Origin: CACEUX01 sp964404235
GTDB taxonomy: Bacteria; Fidelibacterota; Marinisomatia; Marinisomatales; UBA1611
Direction of reading: 5' to 3'
NCBI GenBank assembly: GCA_964404235.1
Contig: CAYOJL010000005.1
Span: 1 to 48,353 of the forward strand
DNA length: 48,353 nucleotides
A program made the translations under genes and the position numbers. How positions within the stretch are numbered: the first letter of the stretch is position 1; every line of letters starts with the position of its first letter. Under the pieces are notes generated by a model. The model worked only from the letters and a program-made list of their open reading frames with translations, was not told the DNA's origin and did not search any database. Shown here piece after piece: positions 25,928 through 35,038 of this stretch.

Positions 25928-26620
25928 CTAATCTTCATCTTCCCACTCATCTTCATCTTCCCACTCATCTTCATCTTCCCACTCATCTTCATCATCTTCA
26001 TCGTAATAATAGTCTGGAGGATAAGCAAAATAAGGATTGTTCATCATCCCATAAGGATTGTTTTGATGTTGCTGCTTGGTTTCTTTTTCTTTGGATTCAG
26101 TATCGTCTGATTCAGATGAGGTTGTCTCTTGCTTGACCACTATAACTTTAGACTGTTCGCTATTATTAGAGGGGTCCGTTTCTTGTGCTTTACCAATAGC
26201 ATTTATTACAAGTTCACGATCTTGCTCTGATAGCCCACCACCGCTAGCATTGCTTGAAAAAAGTGCTGAAGACTGTTGGTTGCGAAAGTTTAAACCTGTT
26301 AAAACTGCAAAAAATAGTATCACCAAAGAAAAGATTGATCCTTCAGTCTGGAATTCAAAACCACCCCACATATTCTGCTTAACGCCAAAACCAAAGAATA
26401 TGCCTAGGGAAAGTAATATCCCGAACAATATAATCATATTTCCCAATTCCTCTGGCATATGAGACTCCATTACCAGCATGTACAAAAACCATACTAGGAT
26501 ACCAGAGACAGCAATGATAATGCTAATTAGGAATTCCCCCAAGAGGAGAGATGTAAAAAATCCGACGACGCCGGCACCTGGAATTAGAAAACCAATTCCG
26601 GATTTCATGTCGTTAGCCAT
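25928..26620 (-). CDS. Hypothetical membrane protein with acidic tandem-repeat tail
   Basis: I do not recognise this 230-residue protein. Residues about 8-112 hold four predicted membrane helices (GFLIPGAGVVGFFTSLLL; FLISIIIAVSGILVWFLYML; MIILFGILLSLGIFFGFG; IFSLVILFFAVLTGL). Residues 113-190 are polar with Ser-rich and Glu-rich stretches. The end has a short NPYGMMNNPYFAYPPDYYY segment, then an extremely acidic tail of repeated six-residue DEDEWE units encoded by an 18-bp repeat. The ATG is preceded by AAAGGAG at good spacing. The tail would face the cytosol if the helix count is four and the N-terminus is inside. It is divergent from the lipid A operon and converges on ychF. Confidence 0.7.
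   Translation of the reverse strand: MANDMKSGIGFLIPGAGVVGFFTSLLLGEFLISIIIAVSGILVWFLYMLVMESHMPEELGNMIILFGILLSLGIFFGFGVKQNMWGGFEFQTEGSIFSLVILFFAVLTGLNFRNQQSSALFSSNASGGGLSEQDRELVINAIGKAQETDPSNNSEQSKVIVVKQETTSSESDDTESKEKETKQQHQNNPYGMMNNPYFAYPPDYYYDEDDEDEWEDEDEWEDEDEWEDED
25932..25985. repeat. 18-bp tandem repeat (3 copies) in the acidic tail
   Basis: Three exact copies of TCTTCATCTTCCCACTCA (plus strand) are followed by a degenerate unit. On the minus strand they encode Glu-Asp-rich, Trp-containing six-residue units. Exact copies suggest recent slippage and possible length variation between strains. Confidence 0.93.
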
Positions 26621-26644
26621 TTTGAAACTCCTTTAATACCTCGA

Positions 26645-26650
26645 ATTATA
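26645..26650 (-). promoter_or_regulatory. Possible -10 element for the acidic-tailed membrane protein
   Basis: A TATAAT lies on the minus strand 24 bp before the start at 26620, in the 141-bp divergent gap with the Gfo/Idh gene. A matching -35 is not clear (TTCATT at 18-bp spacing). No other strong structure is seen in this gap. Confidence 0.3.
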
Positions 26651-26761
26651 TCAAAAATTGGTGTTTGTAATGAATAAATGCAAGATTTTTAATTATTAAT
26701 CAAATTGGGTTGTTTCTAGGGTGTAATCTGATATTCTCTTAATGTAATTTTAAAGTAGTCT

Positions 26762-27751
26762 ATGTTCAATGAACCTATAAATATTGGTGTTATCGGAGTA
26801 GGGCACTTAGGACAACATCATGTAAAACACTATAATAACATCAAAGATGCAAATTTGGTTGGTATTTTTGATATAGATGTAGACAGAGCAGAAAAAATTG
26901 GGGAAAAATATAATGTTCCCATTTTTCAGAAAATTGAATATCTGTTGAATAAAGTAGATGCTGTTTCCATTGTAACACCTACACCTAATCATAGCGAAAT
27001 TGCAAAGTTATGTATTAACCAAATGAAGCATGTATTTATTGAAAAACCAATTACTGTTACTCTTGATGAAGCAGATGAATTATTACAATTATCAGAAGAA
27101 AAACAGGTCTTAATCCAAGTTGGTCATATTGAACGGTTAAATCCAGCACTTGTAGCACTGAAATCATACCCTATTGAACCAAAGTTCATTGAAATTCAGA
27201 GACTGGCACCATATACCACTAGAGGAACTGACGTTCCTGTTGTTTTAGATAAGATGATACATGATATTGATATTCTCTTATCATTAGTTAAAGCGCCAGT
27301 AAAAAGTATTAAAGCTACTGGTCTTTCTATACTAACAGATTCTTTAGATATTGCTCATGCTAGAATGCGATTCAGTAATGGTACTGTGGCAAGTATAATG
27401 TCAAGTAGGGTCGCTAAAGACGAGGTAAGGAAGGTGAAAATTTTTCAAAAAAATTTATACGCAACGATGGATCTATTGTTAGGCTTAACTGAAGTATATA
27501 AAATAATTAGAAATAAAGAAGATGATCCAGAAGCTGTTATGAAATTACCCTTAAATGATGGTGGTGAGGAAAAATTTATAGCCTATGAAAAGCCAAGAGT
27601 GTCTAATAAAGACCCACTTCAAATGGAGCTCGAGAATTTTATATATTCGATACAGGGTATAGAAACCCCTATTGTTTCAGGAAGAGATGGTCGAAATGCG
27701 CTAGCAGTAGCAATTCAAATACAAGAAATGATCATTCAGGATATACATTAG
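26762..27751 (+). CDS. Gfo/Idh/MocA-family NAD(P)-dependent sugar oxidoreductase
   Basis: This 329-residue protein has an N-terminal Rossmann fold (NIGVIGVGHLGQHHVK; GxGxxG) and the family's catalytic-region EKP motif (FIEKPITVT, about 92-100), followed by a C-terminal alpha/beta domain. It leads an operon with lpxB, a DUF374 acyltransferase and lpxK, so its substrate is probably a nucleotide sugar used for lipid A or LPS. GnnA, which oxidises UDP-GlcNAc at C3 for diamino lipid A, belongs to the same family and its gene lies beside lpx genes in some bacteria. No GnnB-type aminotransferase follows here, so GnnA is only a hypothesis. The stop overlaps the next GTG start by one base. Confidence 0.83.
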   Translation: MFNEPINIGVIGVGHLGQHHVKHYNNIKDANLVGIFDIDVDRAEKIGEKYNVPIFQKIEYLLNKVDAVSIVTPTPNHSEIAKLCINQMKHVFIEKPITVTLDEADELLQLSEEKQVLIQVGHIERLNPALVALKSYPIEPKFIEIQRLAPYTTRGTDVPVVLDKMIHDIDILLSLVKAPVKSIKATGLSILTDSLDIAHARMRFSNGTVASIMSSRVAKDEVRKVKIFQKNLYATMDLLLGLTEVYKIIRNKEDDPEAVMKLPLNDGGEEKFIAYEKPRVSNKDPLQMELENFIYSIQGIETPIVSGRDGRNALAVAIQIQEMIIQDIH

Positions 27752-28335
27752 TGGATATAAGAAACTTTTTATTTTCTTATCGCAGCTTTACTCCAATTCC
27801 CATTGCAGTGACCATAATATATTTCTCTCAACCAAAGACACCCTATTTATATCTTGGGTTGTGTTTTATTTTTATCGGTGAGCTGATCAGAATCAGCGCA
27901 GTGCGATATGCAGGGGGTGCTACAAGGACAATCAAAGTTGGAGCGCCTTCTTTATGCATGGCAGGACCTTATTCAAAAACAAGAAATCCGCTTTATTTAG
28001 GCAATATGATTATTTATTGTGGGATTGTATTTTTTTCAGGTGGAATATATATGTGGCAATTATTTTTTTTAACACTAGCCTATTTTACATTTCAGTATTC
28101 TATGATCATTTCCTTAGAGGAGCAAAGATTAGAAGAATTATTTAATAACAACTATAAAAAATACTGTGAAAATGTTCCCCGCCTTTTTCCACGTATGACA
28201 TCCTGGTCCAATCGTGATGGGCGATTACCTTCTACATTCAAAAAAACCCTAAAAACAGAAAAAAGAACACTGCAAAATTTGGCTTTAATTTTATTTTTTA
28301 TTTTATCAATAGCCTATTATAAAACAATAATATAA
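27751..28335 (+). CDS. Isoprenylcysteine methyltransferase/PEMT-like membrane protein
   Basis: This 194-residue membrane protein has four to five hydrophobic helices and the SAM-binding signature of the ICMT/phospholipid methyltransferase family: GPYSKTRNPLYLGN (about 71-84) and a later YFTFQYSMIISLEEQRL with EE near LEELF. Bacterial members methylate lipids or membrane-bound small molecules, but the substrate is unknown. The start is GTG, overlapping the previous stop (TAGTG). Its position inside a lipid A operon suggests an envelope lipid substrate. Confidence 0.78.
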   Translation: MDIRNFLFSYRSFTPIPIAVTIIYFSQPKTPYLYLGLCFIFIGELIRISAVRYAGGATRTIKVGAPSLCMAGPYSKTRNPLYLGNMIIYCGIVFFSGGIYMWQLFFLTLAYFTFQYSMIISLEEQRLEELFNNNYKKYCENVPRLFPRMTSWSNRDGRLPSTFKKTLKTEKRTLQNLALILFFILSIAYYKTII

Positions 28336-28351
28336 ATCGTAATGATTAACG

Positions 28352-29479
28352 ATGAATAAAAACATAAAAAAAATTTTTATTATTGCTGGAGAGCCATCTG
28401 GAGATCTACACGGAGCTGCGTTAATCAAGGCCATTCGAAATTCTGAACCTAAATCAAGTTTCATTGGACATGGTGGAGATTCTATGAAAAATGCAGGAAT
28501 GGAATTAATAGAACATATTGATGAACTATCAATCATGGGGTTTTTTGAAGTATTAATACATTTGCCTAAAATGTATAAAATAATGTTCAATACAATAGAT
28601 GCCATAACTCAATTAAAACCAGATAGAATTATATTAATAGATTACCCTGGGTTTAACCTCCGATTGGCAAAAAAAATAAAACATCTTCAAATTCCTATTA
28701 CATATTTTATTTTGCCTCAAGCCTGGGCATGGAAAGAAAATAGAATAAATTTAATCAAAAAGGTTGTTGATCAGTCTATATCAATCTTCCCGTTTGAAAA
28801 AGATTGGTTTGAATCTAAAGGAATCAAGGTGCAGTACTTTGGTCACCCTTTTATAGATTTCCAACATGTAAATGAGTCAACTAAATCTTTTTATCAAAGG
28901 CATAAACTTAATACACAGAGCCCTATTTTAATTTTATTGCCTGGTAGCAGGCAGCAAGAGGTAGATAGGCACTGGCCAATATTTTTAAAAACAGTTGACC
29001 AAATCAAAGCTACCATACCTAATCTTCAAGTATTAGTAGGCAAATCCCATAATGTATTCTTAAAAGACATTCCAACGTATTATAAAATAGAGGAAGATGC
29101 GCGCAAAGCTATCCTTTCAGGTACTGCTGCGCTAGTTTGCTCTGGCACAGCAACATTAGAATGTGCAATTGAAACCATTCCTATGGTTGTATGTTACAAA
29201 TTAAATCCCATTTCCTGGATAATAGCAAAAATAATGACAAATATAAAATACACAGCAATGGTAAATTTAATTGCAAATGAAAATATAGTAACTGAATGCT
29301 TACAGAGAGATATGAATCCGATAACGTTGACAAATCAATTATTACCGCTATTAGATTTGGAATCAGAAAAAAGAAATAATATGCTATCAAAATTTGATAG
29401 CGTTATAAAAAGCCTTGGAGAACCAGGAGTGTATGGAAGAGCTGCTGCTGCAATCCTAGAAAGAATGAAGCTCAATTAG
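28352..29479 (+). CDS. lpxB: Lipid-A-disaccharide synthase
   Basis: LpxB joins lipid X and UDP-2,3-diacylglucosamine to make the lipid A disaccharide at the inner membrane. The 375-residue product has IIAGEPSGDLHGAALI at about 10-25, then GHGGDSMKNAGMELI, LIDYPGFNLRLAKK, ILPQAWAWKENR, FGHPFIDF and LLPGSRQQEV, with CSGTATLECA near the C-terminal donor site. All are LpxB hallmarks. It belongs to the Gfo/Idh to lpxK operon. Confidence 0.97.
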   Translation: MNKNIKKIFIIAGEPSGDLHGAALIKAIRNSEPKSSFIGHGGDSMKNAGMELIEHIDELSIMGFFEVLIHLPKMYKIMFNTIDAITQLKPDRIILIDYPGFNLRLAKKIKHLQIPITYFILPQAWAWKENRINLIKKVVDQSISIFPFEKDWFESKGIKVQYFGHPFIDFQHVNESTKSFYQRHKLNTQSPILILLPGSRQQEVDRHWPIFLKTVDQIKATIPNLQVLVGKSHNVFLKDIPTYYKIEEDARKAILSGTAALVCSGTATLECAIETIPMVVCYKLNPISWIIAKIMTNIKYTAMVNLIANENIVTECLQRDMNPITLTNQLLPLLDLESEKRNNMLSKFDSVIKSLGEPGVYGRAAAAILERMKLN

Positions 29480-29491
29480 TACGCACCGAAT

Positions 29492-30133
29492 ATGCTACTA
29501 AACACAAAGGTCATTCTTGCAAGTTCCATATTAAAATTATTTTATAGCACAAATATTAAATATGTGAGAGGGAGAAAGCATTATTTAGATACCATAAAGA
29601 ATAATCAATCTGTTATTCTATCAGTTTGGCATGGTCAATTACTATCAATTCTATATGATCTAAGAAATGAAAATGTAAGTGCTCTTGCAGGCACACATTC
29701 AGATGCTGAATTAATTTCAAGGATTGCAAGTCGATGGGGTTGGCATATGATAAGGGGCTCAAGTAAAGAGGATGGGGATATAGCATACAAAGATATGATT
29801 CGTTGCTTAAATAGTCCAGGTGCAATCCTCTTTATCACGCCGGATGGACCAACCGGGCCTCCTAAAATACCAAAACTTGGAATCATTAGGGCAGCTCAGT
29901 CAACAAATTCCGCAATTATCCCAACCAGCGTATACTCATCCCGAAGATGGGGGTTTACTAATTGGGACACATTCTTTCTAGAAAAACCTTTTGGAAAAAT
30001 TTATATTGAATACGGTGCTCCGTTAATATTTGATAAAACAGATAATCAAGAGACGTGTAAACAGAATCTAATCAACGCAATGCAAATGGTAGAAAACAGT
30101 AATTTGCATTATACAAATAATGATAAATATTAA
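29492..30133 (+). CDS. DUF374 lysophospholipid acyltransferase-like protein
   Basis: The 213-residue protein belongs to the DUF374/LPLAT-like family that often lies beside lpx and kdtA genes. Visible motifs are ILSVWHGQLLS (about 42-52), LAGTHSDAELISRIASRWGWHMIRGSS (split by the conserved histidine and arginine) and FITPDGPTGPPK (about 113-124). It probably acylates an envelope lipid or LPS precursor; the true substrate is unknown. It overlaps the lpxK start by 14 bp. Confidence 0.82.
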   Translation: MLLNTKVILASSILKLFYSTNIKYVRGRKHYLDTIKNNQSVILSVWHGQLLSILYDLRNENVSALAGTHSDAELISRIASRWGWHMIRGSSKEDGDIAYKDMIRCLNSPGAILFITPDGPTGPPKIPKLGIIRAAQSTNSAIIPTSVYSSRRWGFTNWDTFFLEKPFGKIYIEYGAPLIFDKTDNQETCKQNLINAMQMVENSNLHYTNNDKY

Positions 30134-31190
30134 AGAATATCAAGCATATATTTTATTCCCTCTAGCTTTATTTTACTGGGGCTTAATATTTTGGAGAAAT
30201 TTTTTTTACAAATATAACTTCTTTTTAAAACGTCAACTTCCCTGCAAGGTAATAAGTGTTGGGAATATCACTCTAGGCGGCACAGGAAAAACACCCACAG
30301 TAATCTATCTATGCTCATTGCTTAAAAATAAGAACTATAAAACCGCAATTTTAAGCAGGGGATACCTACGAAAAACAAAAGGAACTCTTCTAGTATCGTC
30401 TGGAGAAGGCCCCTTACACAGTTGGAAGGATGTAGGTGATGAACCATTTATGATAGCTAAAAAAACAAAGGACGTACCTATTGTGGTAGATGAAAATCGA
30501 TTTAGGGGAGGTATGTTTTTAATTCAAAATTATAATCCAGATATCATCATATTGGATGATGGATTCCAACATCGTGCACTTATCCGTGATTTAGATATTG
30601 TTTTATTAAACGGTGGTGATACCGATAGGGATCACAAATTATTGCCATATGGAAAACTAAGAGAACCATGGATAAATATAAAACGTGCCCATGCAATATT
30701 TGTAACAAAAAAAATTCCGAGACCATTTCTTAAAAGAAAATTATTAGAGTCTGAACTGCCTCTGTTTAAAACAAAAATCAACGTATCAATCTCTAGATTA
30801 AATAATAACAAAGTGGAGCTGCCTAATAAATTAATAAAAATAAATGTATTACTATTATCAGGGATTGCAGACCCTGAACATTTTAAACAAACAGTAATAC
30901 ATTTAGGGTATAATGTATGTGGTATAGAAACTTTTCCTGATCACTTTTTTTTCACCAAAAATCATATTTTAGAAGTAGAGAAAAAAGCAATTGAATTAGG
31001 TGCCGAGTATATATTAACGACCGAAAAAGACTGGATAAAAATAAAAGACCTGAATCCAAACTTCCCAATTATCATAATTGAGATTGGAATTCGAGCTATA
31101 GATGAGTCACGCTTGGTTAATATAATAAATAAAAATCTTTATTCTAAATCTGCGCCATACCCCATGCAAAAACAACACCAACAAATGTAA
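30120..31190 (+). CDS. lpxK: Tetraacyldisaccharide 4'-kinase
   Basis: LpxK phosphorylates the lipid A disaccharide to lipid IVA. The 356-residue protein starts with a membrane helix (about 9-29), then the P-loop VGNITLGGTGKTP (47-59), LSRGYLRKTKG, VGDEPFMIAKK and a C-terminal DWIKIKDLN typical of the family. The DDGFQHRALIRDLDIVLLNG stretch carries the Asp-Asp-Gly-Phe-Gln-His signature. Its last 47 bp overlap the 3' end of the convergent Ig-repeat gene. A gene for Kdo transferase (kdtA/waaA), often in this operon, is absent. Confidence 0.95.
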   Translation: MINIKEYQAYILFPLALFYWGLIFWRNFFYKYNFFLKRQLPCKVISVGNITLGGTGKTPTVIYLCSLLKNKNYKTAILSRGYLRKTKGTLLVSSGEGPLHSWKDVGDEPFMIAKKTKDVPIVVDENRFRGGMFLIQNYNPDIIILDDGFQHRALIRDLDIVLLNGGDTDRDHKLLPYGKLREPWINIKRAHAIFVTKKIPRPFLKRKLLESELPLFKTKINVSISRLNNNKVELPNKLIKINVLLLSGIADPEHFKQTVIHLGYNVCGIETFPDHFFFTKNHILEVEKKAIELGAEYILTTEKDWIKIKDLNPNFPIIIIEIGIRAIDESRLVNIINKNLYSKSAPYPMQKQHQQM

Positions 31191-34100
31191 GCATTAGGGG
31201 CCAACCAGTATTCACTAGCTGTTTTGAACTGGGGTCGTGAAATACATGAACTTGAAATTCATGAGTTGAAGTAGCGCCATGCTCATCTACAGCCATTAAG
31301 ATAAAATCATTCATTCCTAGTTGACTTTTTCTTGGTGTCCATTCTACGATAGCCTTCTTTTTATCAAACCGAGCATATTTTGGCAAACGAACAGCCCTGT
31401 ATGCAACCTTATCACCATTTAAATCCTCAGTTGTAACTTTATAACGCCAAGAGTGACCTGTTAAACCTACAGGTTTTGGATTAGACATTACTGTTGGAGC
31501 GTTATTGATAAAGATTTTCCCTACTTGTGTGTCAGTACCATATCCATCACTGACTGCTACTTCGAATGTATTATTATTAATTTGAGCTGCCTTTGGAACC
31601 CATAGTATTTTTCCATAACGATCCATTTGCATACCGTGAGGTCCCTTCATTAGAGTGTATTCTAGTTTTGAATTATCATTTTTATCATCGACTCTTACTT
31701 GATATTTAAATAATTCACCAACAAGACCCATATGTGGAGGATTAGACACAATGGTCGGGAGATGATTAGTGTAGACCTCGTACGATTGCTCATCCTTTGA
31801 ATAACCATCTGAAGCTACTACAGTGATACGATGAGCATCAGCCTGGTCTACTGTAGGTGTCCATCGCAATATTCCAGAAGACCCCTCTACAACCATTCCC
31901 TCAGGAAAGTCCAATAAATTGAATCTGACTGGATTAACACGTTCTACGATAACGCGTGGAGGTTTACCTTTATCTCCATGAAAGAATTCCCAGAGAAAGT
32001 CTTTAATTTTGATTGTTCTACCATCCCGAGTTTGAAGTAATACCCACAACCTATCATCTTCAAAAAATACAGAATGAGTATATCTTTTAAGATTTAATCT
32101 GGAAACCAAAGAATCTGCAGGATATTTGGGATCCACATAATAAATTGCCTCTGCATTGTGCCAATCACCTAAAAATCGATCAATATTTGATAATGCTACA
32201 TCATCTGCAATATTAATTGAATACATTCTTATTGTTGATATATCTTTAACCTTTACCACTCTTTTAAAAGGTAACAAAGCTCCTTTGTTCTTATCGTCTA
32301 GCATTAGCTTGTAGGCATATTCATCTCCTACAGTTGCAGACATTATTGGTACAGAAACAATGTTTATTGGTGCATTCACAAAAAAATCGGCTTCTATCAT
32401 TCTGGATTCATGGCCATCAGACACCTCAATCTGAAGTTCGTGAAAATCCAATTCATTCATGGTTGGCTCCCATCTAAGGAATCCTGAACGTGGATCCATT
32501 CTCATTCCTTTAGGCAATTTATGAGCCGTAAAAATCAATCTGTCATTTTTATTTGGTTCTTCTATCTTTAGTTCAAAATCCCAAATGCCTCCAACATTTA
32601 TTGTGTTCATCATCATAGGCGCAGATCTTATGATAGGTGGATGATTCACAAATAAATTAACAAATTGAGTATCAGATGCAACACCATGACTTGCAATGAT
32701 AGCATAATTGATACTATCCACCTGTACTGGATTAGGTGTCCATGAAATTGTGCCATCTGGGAGTAATCTCATACCATCAGGGCCATAAAATAATTTATAA
32801 TTTATTTTTTGATCTGGTTTTTGCTTCCAAACCTTGACCGGATATGAATATGATGTTCCTACACTTGCAACATTCGGCGCTTTAGAAAGTATTTTTACAC
32901 CCGCTCTTGAAAAAAGTTGAAAATCTTGAGCAGTCCTCTCAAATCCATCCGTAGCAACAATGCGGACATCATATACTTCAACATGTGCACTGTCTGTTTT
33001 CCATGTTAAGACCCCATTTTCTATTGTCATTCCATCCGGTGATACTTCTAATTCAAACCGAATATCTGCATCTTTATTTCTATCTTGTACAACTGGTTCA
33101 TAACGAAATGTTGATCCTGCAATAAATTCTGTAATAGTTGGCTGTGTCAAAAATCGAGGTGGGTCATTTACATAAATCCATAGACCTTCATCTCTAGTCT
33201 CCAACACAGGAGTGGCTTTAAAAACCTGTTGGGTTTCATTCGTGCCTGTTGTTGCTTCCATGATTTCATCGATTTTCATACGCACCATATAGGAGATGGG
33301 AAATGCATCTAATTGCTTATCTGTTGGCACCCAATTAATAGCTTTACTTTCATATAAAAAGTACATTCCTTTTGGTGGCTGAGTTTCCCAACGGAAACTA
33401 TAAAACTCATCTGTACTATCTTTAGGAATTTCATATAGAAATGGTTGCCCTGGTCTTAATACATATCTGGGTAATATATGCTTTGGAAGTTTTTGTCCAA
33501 CTATTTCTTTTGGCCTTGGCATTTTGGGGGCTTCTAGGGTGCGTACAATCTTTTTAGGGATTGGCATGCGTGGTTGTTCTTTAAGAACCTTACCCTCTCG
33601 CTGATCAGGAAAAAGAGTATTGGGGATATAACTAGAGGGGGACTGTCCTAAATCTGTAATTATTTTTTCCTCTTTTTGGGGCTCTAGTGGCTTTTTATCA
33701 TCAGGGAGGATTTCAACATATACTTCAGAAATTTCAGGGTCTATATCATCCACATTAGACAAAAGAGTCGGTAGTTGTTTTTCAATAAAATCTGAAGTAA
33801 TTAAATAACCTTGGTCGAGTCTATCTGATTTTTTTCCTAACACTACAACATAAGTGGAGTTTTCTTTTCCATCCCACCCAGATACTAAAACACTGCCGCT
33901 ATACAGGCCTGCTTTAGTCATGGGGATCATACAAAATACCTGCATTTCAGATGGAACATGTCGCATTGCATTTTCGACACCCTCTAGCCCACCATCTTTT
34001 CCCGATATTAAGGTTAAAGCATTAATATCAGATGAAAGGGTTAAAATATCCTCATAGCTATCTTGGTCATAATCTTCAATAGCAACTTGACTCAATGGGC

Positions 34101-35010
34101 CCACAGTAATTGGAATTTCATCTATAACAAGTGTTGCGGGTGTGAGTGTGAATGCAACAATATCACCTGAGCTAAATGAAGCTAGAACATCAAAAAACCC
34201 ATCGGAATCCCAATCTGTTAATTCAATAGAATATGGCAATATTCCATTCAACCCATCGATTTTTTTCCTCACTAATTGCCCTGAATCAAATACTCCACCA
34301 ATATTATAAAAAGGCTGAGCCTTAATAGTATTGCCATCCGGACTCAAGGCTAGTACATCATCATAACCATCTCCATCATAATCAACAACGCCTACATAAA
34401 TCAGCCCTGAACCAACTAACAATTGATCCGGTCTTACCTTTTTTACAAGAGATAATCCACTTGGAGAAGAATCGACAATAGCAAAACCACGGAAAGGACT
34501 ACCTAGCGCTAAAGCTATCTCTTGATCTCCATCTGCATTATAATCTAAAAGTTGAAAGTTATTACATCTAAGTGATCGGTCTTCTTTACCTATATCAAGT
34601 GTGGCTGAAGGAATTTCAGAAAAGTGAGACCCATCCCATGAATAGGCTGCGACAAAAACATGCGGAGTAGCATTATCAGCAAATCTTGAAAGATTCATCA
34701 CTAGTATTAGGTCCGGGGATCCATCGCCATCAATGTCGCCTACTTGCGCATCTACAAATTCGCCCTCTAGTGCAAAAGGAGGCATGAATTCCCAAATCAA
34801 TGTTTGATAACCATCAGAATCTATTTCATAAAACCTTACTGCAGTTGGAAACACATCTTTGCTAGGGTCTAGTTCTAGGGCCAAAAATTCTAACATATTA
34901 TCTCCATCTAAATCATATGTCCCATTCATCTGTAATATCTTCTGAGAAAATAGAGAAGAGAATATTAAAACAACAAAAAAATACTTAAATCTGAATCGAG
35001 AATACTTCAT
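31144..35010 (-). CDS. Large secreted FG-GAP propeller/Ig-repeat protein with C-terminal membrane helix
   Basis: The 1288-residue protein has a signal peptide (about 1-22) and an N-terminal FG-GAP/VCBS-type beta-propeller (about 25-400) with Ca-binding-like loops DLDGDN, DIDGDGSPD, DYDGDGYDD and DWDSDGFFD. A Pro/Lys-rich linker follows (about 435-515), then about seven Ig-like putative cell-surface (He_PIG type) domains (516-1260), recognised by repeated GxMxxxxxGxxxWxP and VxxSDGxxS patterns. The fifth has an extra insertion of about 100 residues (about 912-1020). A hydrophobic helix ends the protein (1269-1286) with almost nothing after it. It is probably an exported adhesin or structural surface protein. 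Its propeller is paralogous to the upstream gene, 28 bp away, and the two form one transcription unit. Confidence 0.72.
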   Translation of the reverse strand: MKYSRFRFKYFFVVLIFSSLFSQKILQMNGTYDLDGDNMLEFLALELDPSKDVFPTAVRFYEIDSDGYQTLIWEFMPPFALEGEFVDAQVGDIDGDGSPDLILVMNLSRFADNATPHVFVAAYSWDGSHFSEIPSATLDIGKEDRSLRCNNFQLLDYNADGDQEIALALGSPFRGFAIVDSSPSGLSLVKKVRPDQLLVGSGLIYVGVVDYDGDGYDDVLALSPDGNTIKAQPFYNIGGVFDSGQLVRKKIDGLNGILPYSIELTDWDSDGFFDVLASFSSGDIVAFTLTPATLVIDEIPITVGPLSQVAIEDYDQDSYEDILTLSSDINALTLISGKDGGLEGVENAMRHVPSEMQVFCMIPMTKAGLYSGSVLVSGWDGKENSTYVVVLGKKSDRLDQGYLITSDFIEKQLPTLLSNVDDIDPEISEVYVEILPDDKKPLEPQKEEKIITDLGQSPSSYIPNTLFPDQREGKVLKEQPRMPIPKKIVRTLEAPKMPRPKEIVGQKLPKHILPRYVLRPGQPFLYEIPKDSTDEFYSFRWETQPPKGMYFLYESKAINWVPTDKQLDAFPISYMVRMKIDEIMEATTGTNETQQVFKATPVLETRDEGLWIYVNDPPRFLTQPTITEFIAGSTFRYEPVVQDRNKDADIRFELEVSPDGMTIENGVLTWKTDSAHVEVYDVRIVATDGFERTAQDFQLFSRAGVKILSKAPNVASVGTSYSYPVKVWKQKPDQKINYKLFYGPDGMRLLPDGTISWTPNPVQVDSINYAIIASHGVASDTQFVNLFVNHPPIIRSAPMMMNTINVGGIWDFELKIEEPNKNDRLIFTAHKLPKGMRMDPRSGFLRWEPTMNELDFHELQIEVSDGHESRMIEADFFVNAPINIVSVPIMSATVGDEYAYKLMLDDKNKGALLPFKRVVKVKDISTIRMYSINIADDVALSNIDRFLGDWHNAEAIYYVDPKYPADSLVSRLNLKRYTHSVFFEDDRLWVLLQTRDGRTIKIKDFLWEFFHGDKGKPPRVIVERVNPVRFNLLDFPEGMVVEGSSGILRWTPTVDQADAHRITVVASDGYSKDEQSYEVYTNHLPTIVSNPPHMGLVGELFKYQVRVDDKNDNSKLEYTLMKGPHGMQMDRYGKILWVPKAAQINNNTFEVAVSDGYGTDTQVGKIFINNAPTVMSNPKPVGLTGHSWRYKVTTEDLNGDKVAYRAVRLPKYARFDKKKAIVEWTPRKSQLGMNDFILMAVDEHGATSTHEFQVHVFHDPSSKQLVNTGWPLMLTFVGVVFAWGMAQI

Positions 35011-35038
35011 TAATCAATACAGCAGGTTTGAGTTTTGT

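Noticed and set aside
26076..26462. Open frame of 128 codons on the plus strand opposite the acidic-tailed membrane protein
   Set aside because: It is rich in Ser/Pro as an antisense reading of Glu/Asp codons, has no ribosome-binding site and matches no family I know.
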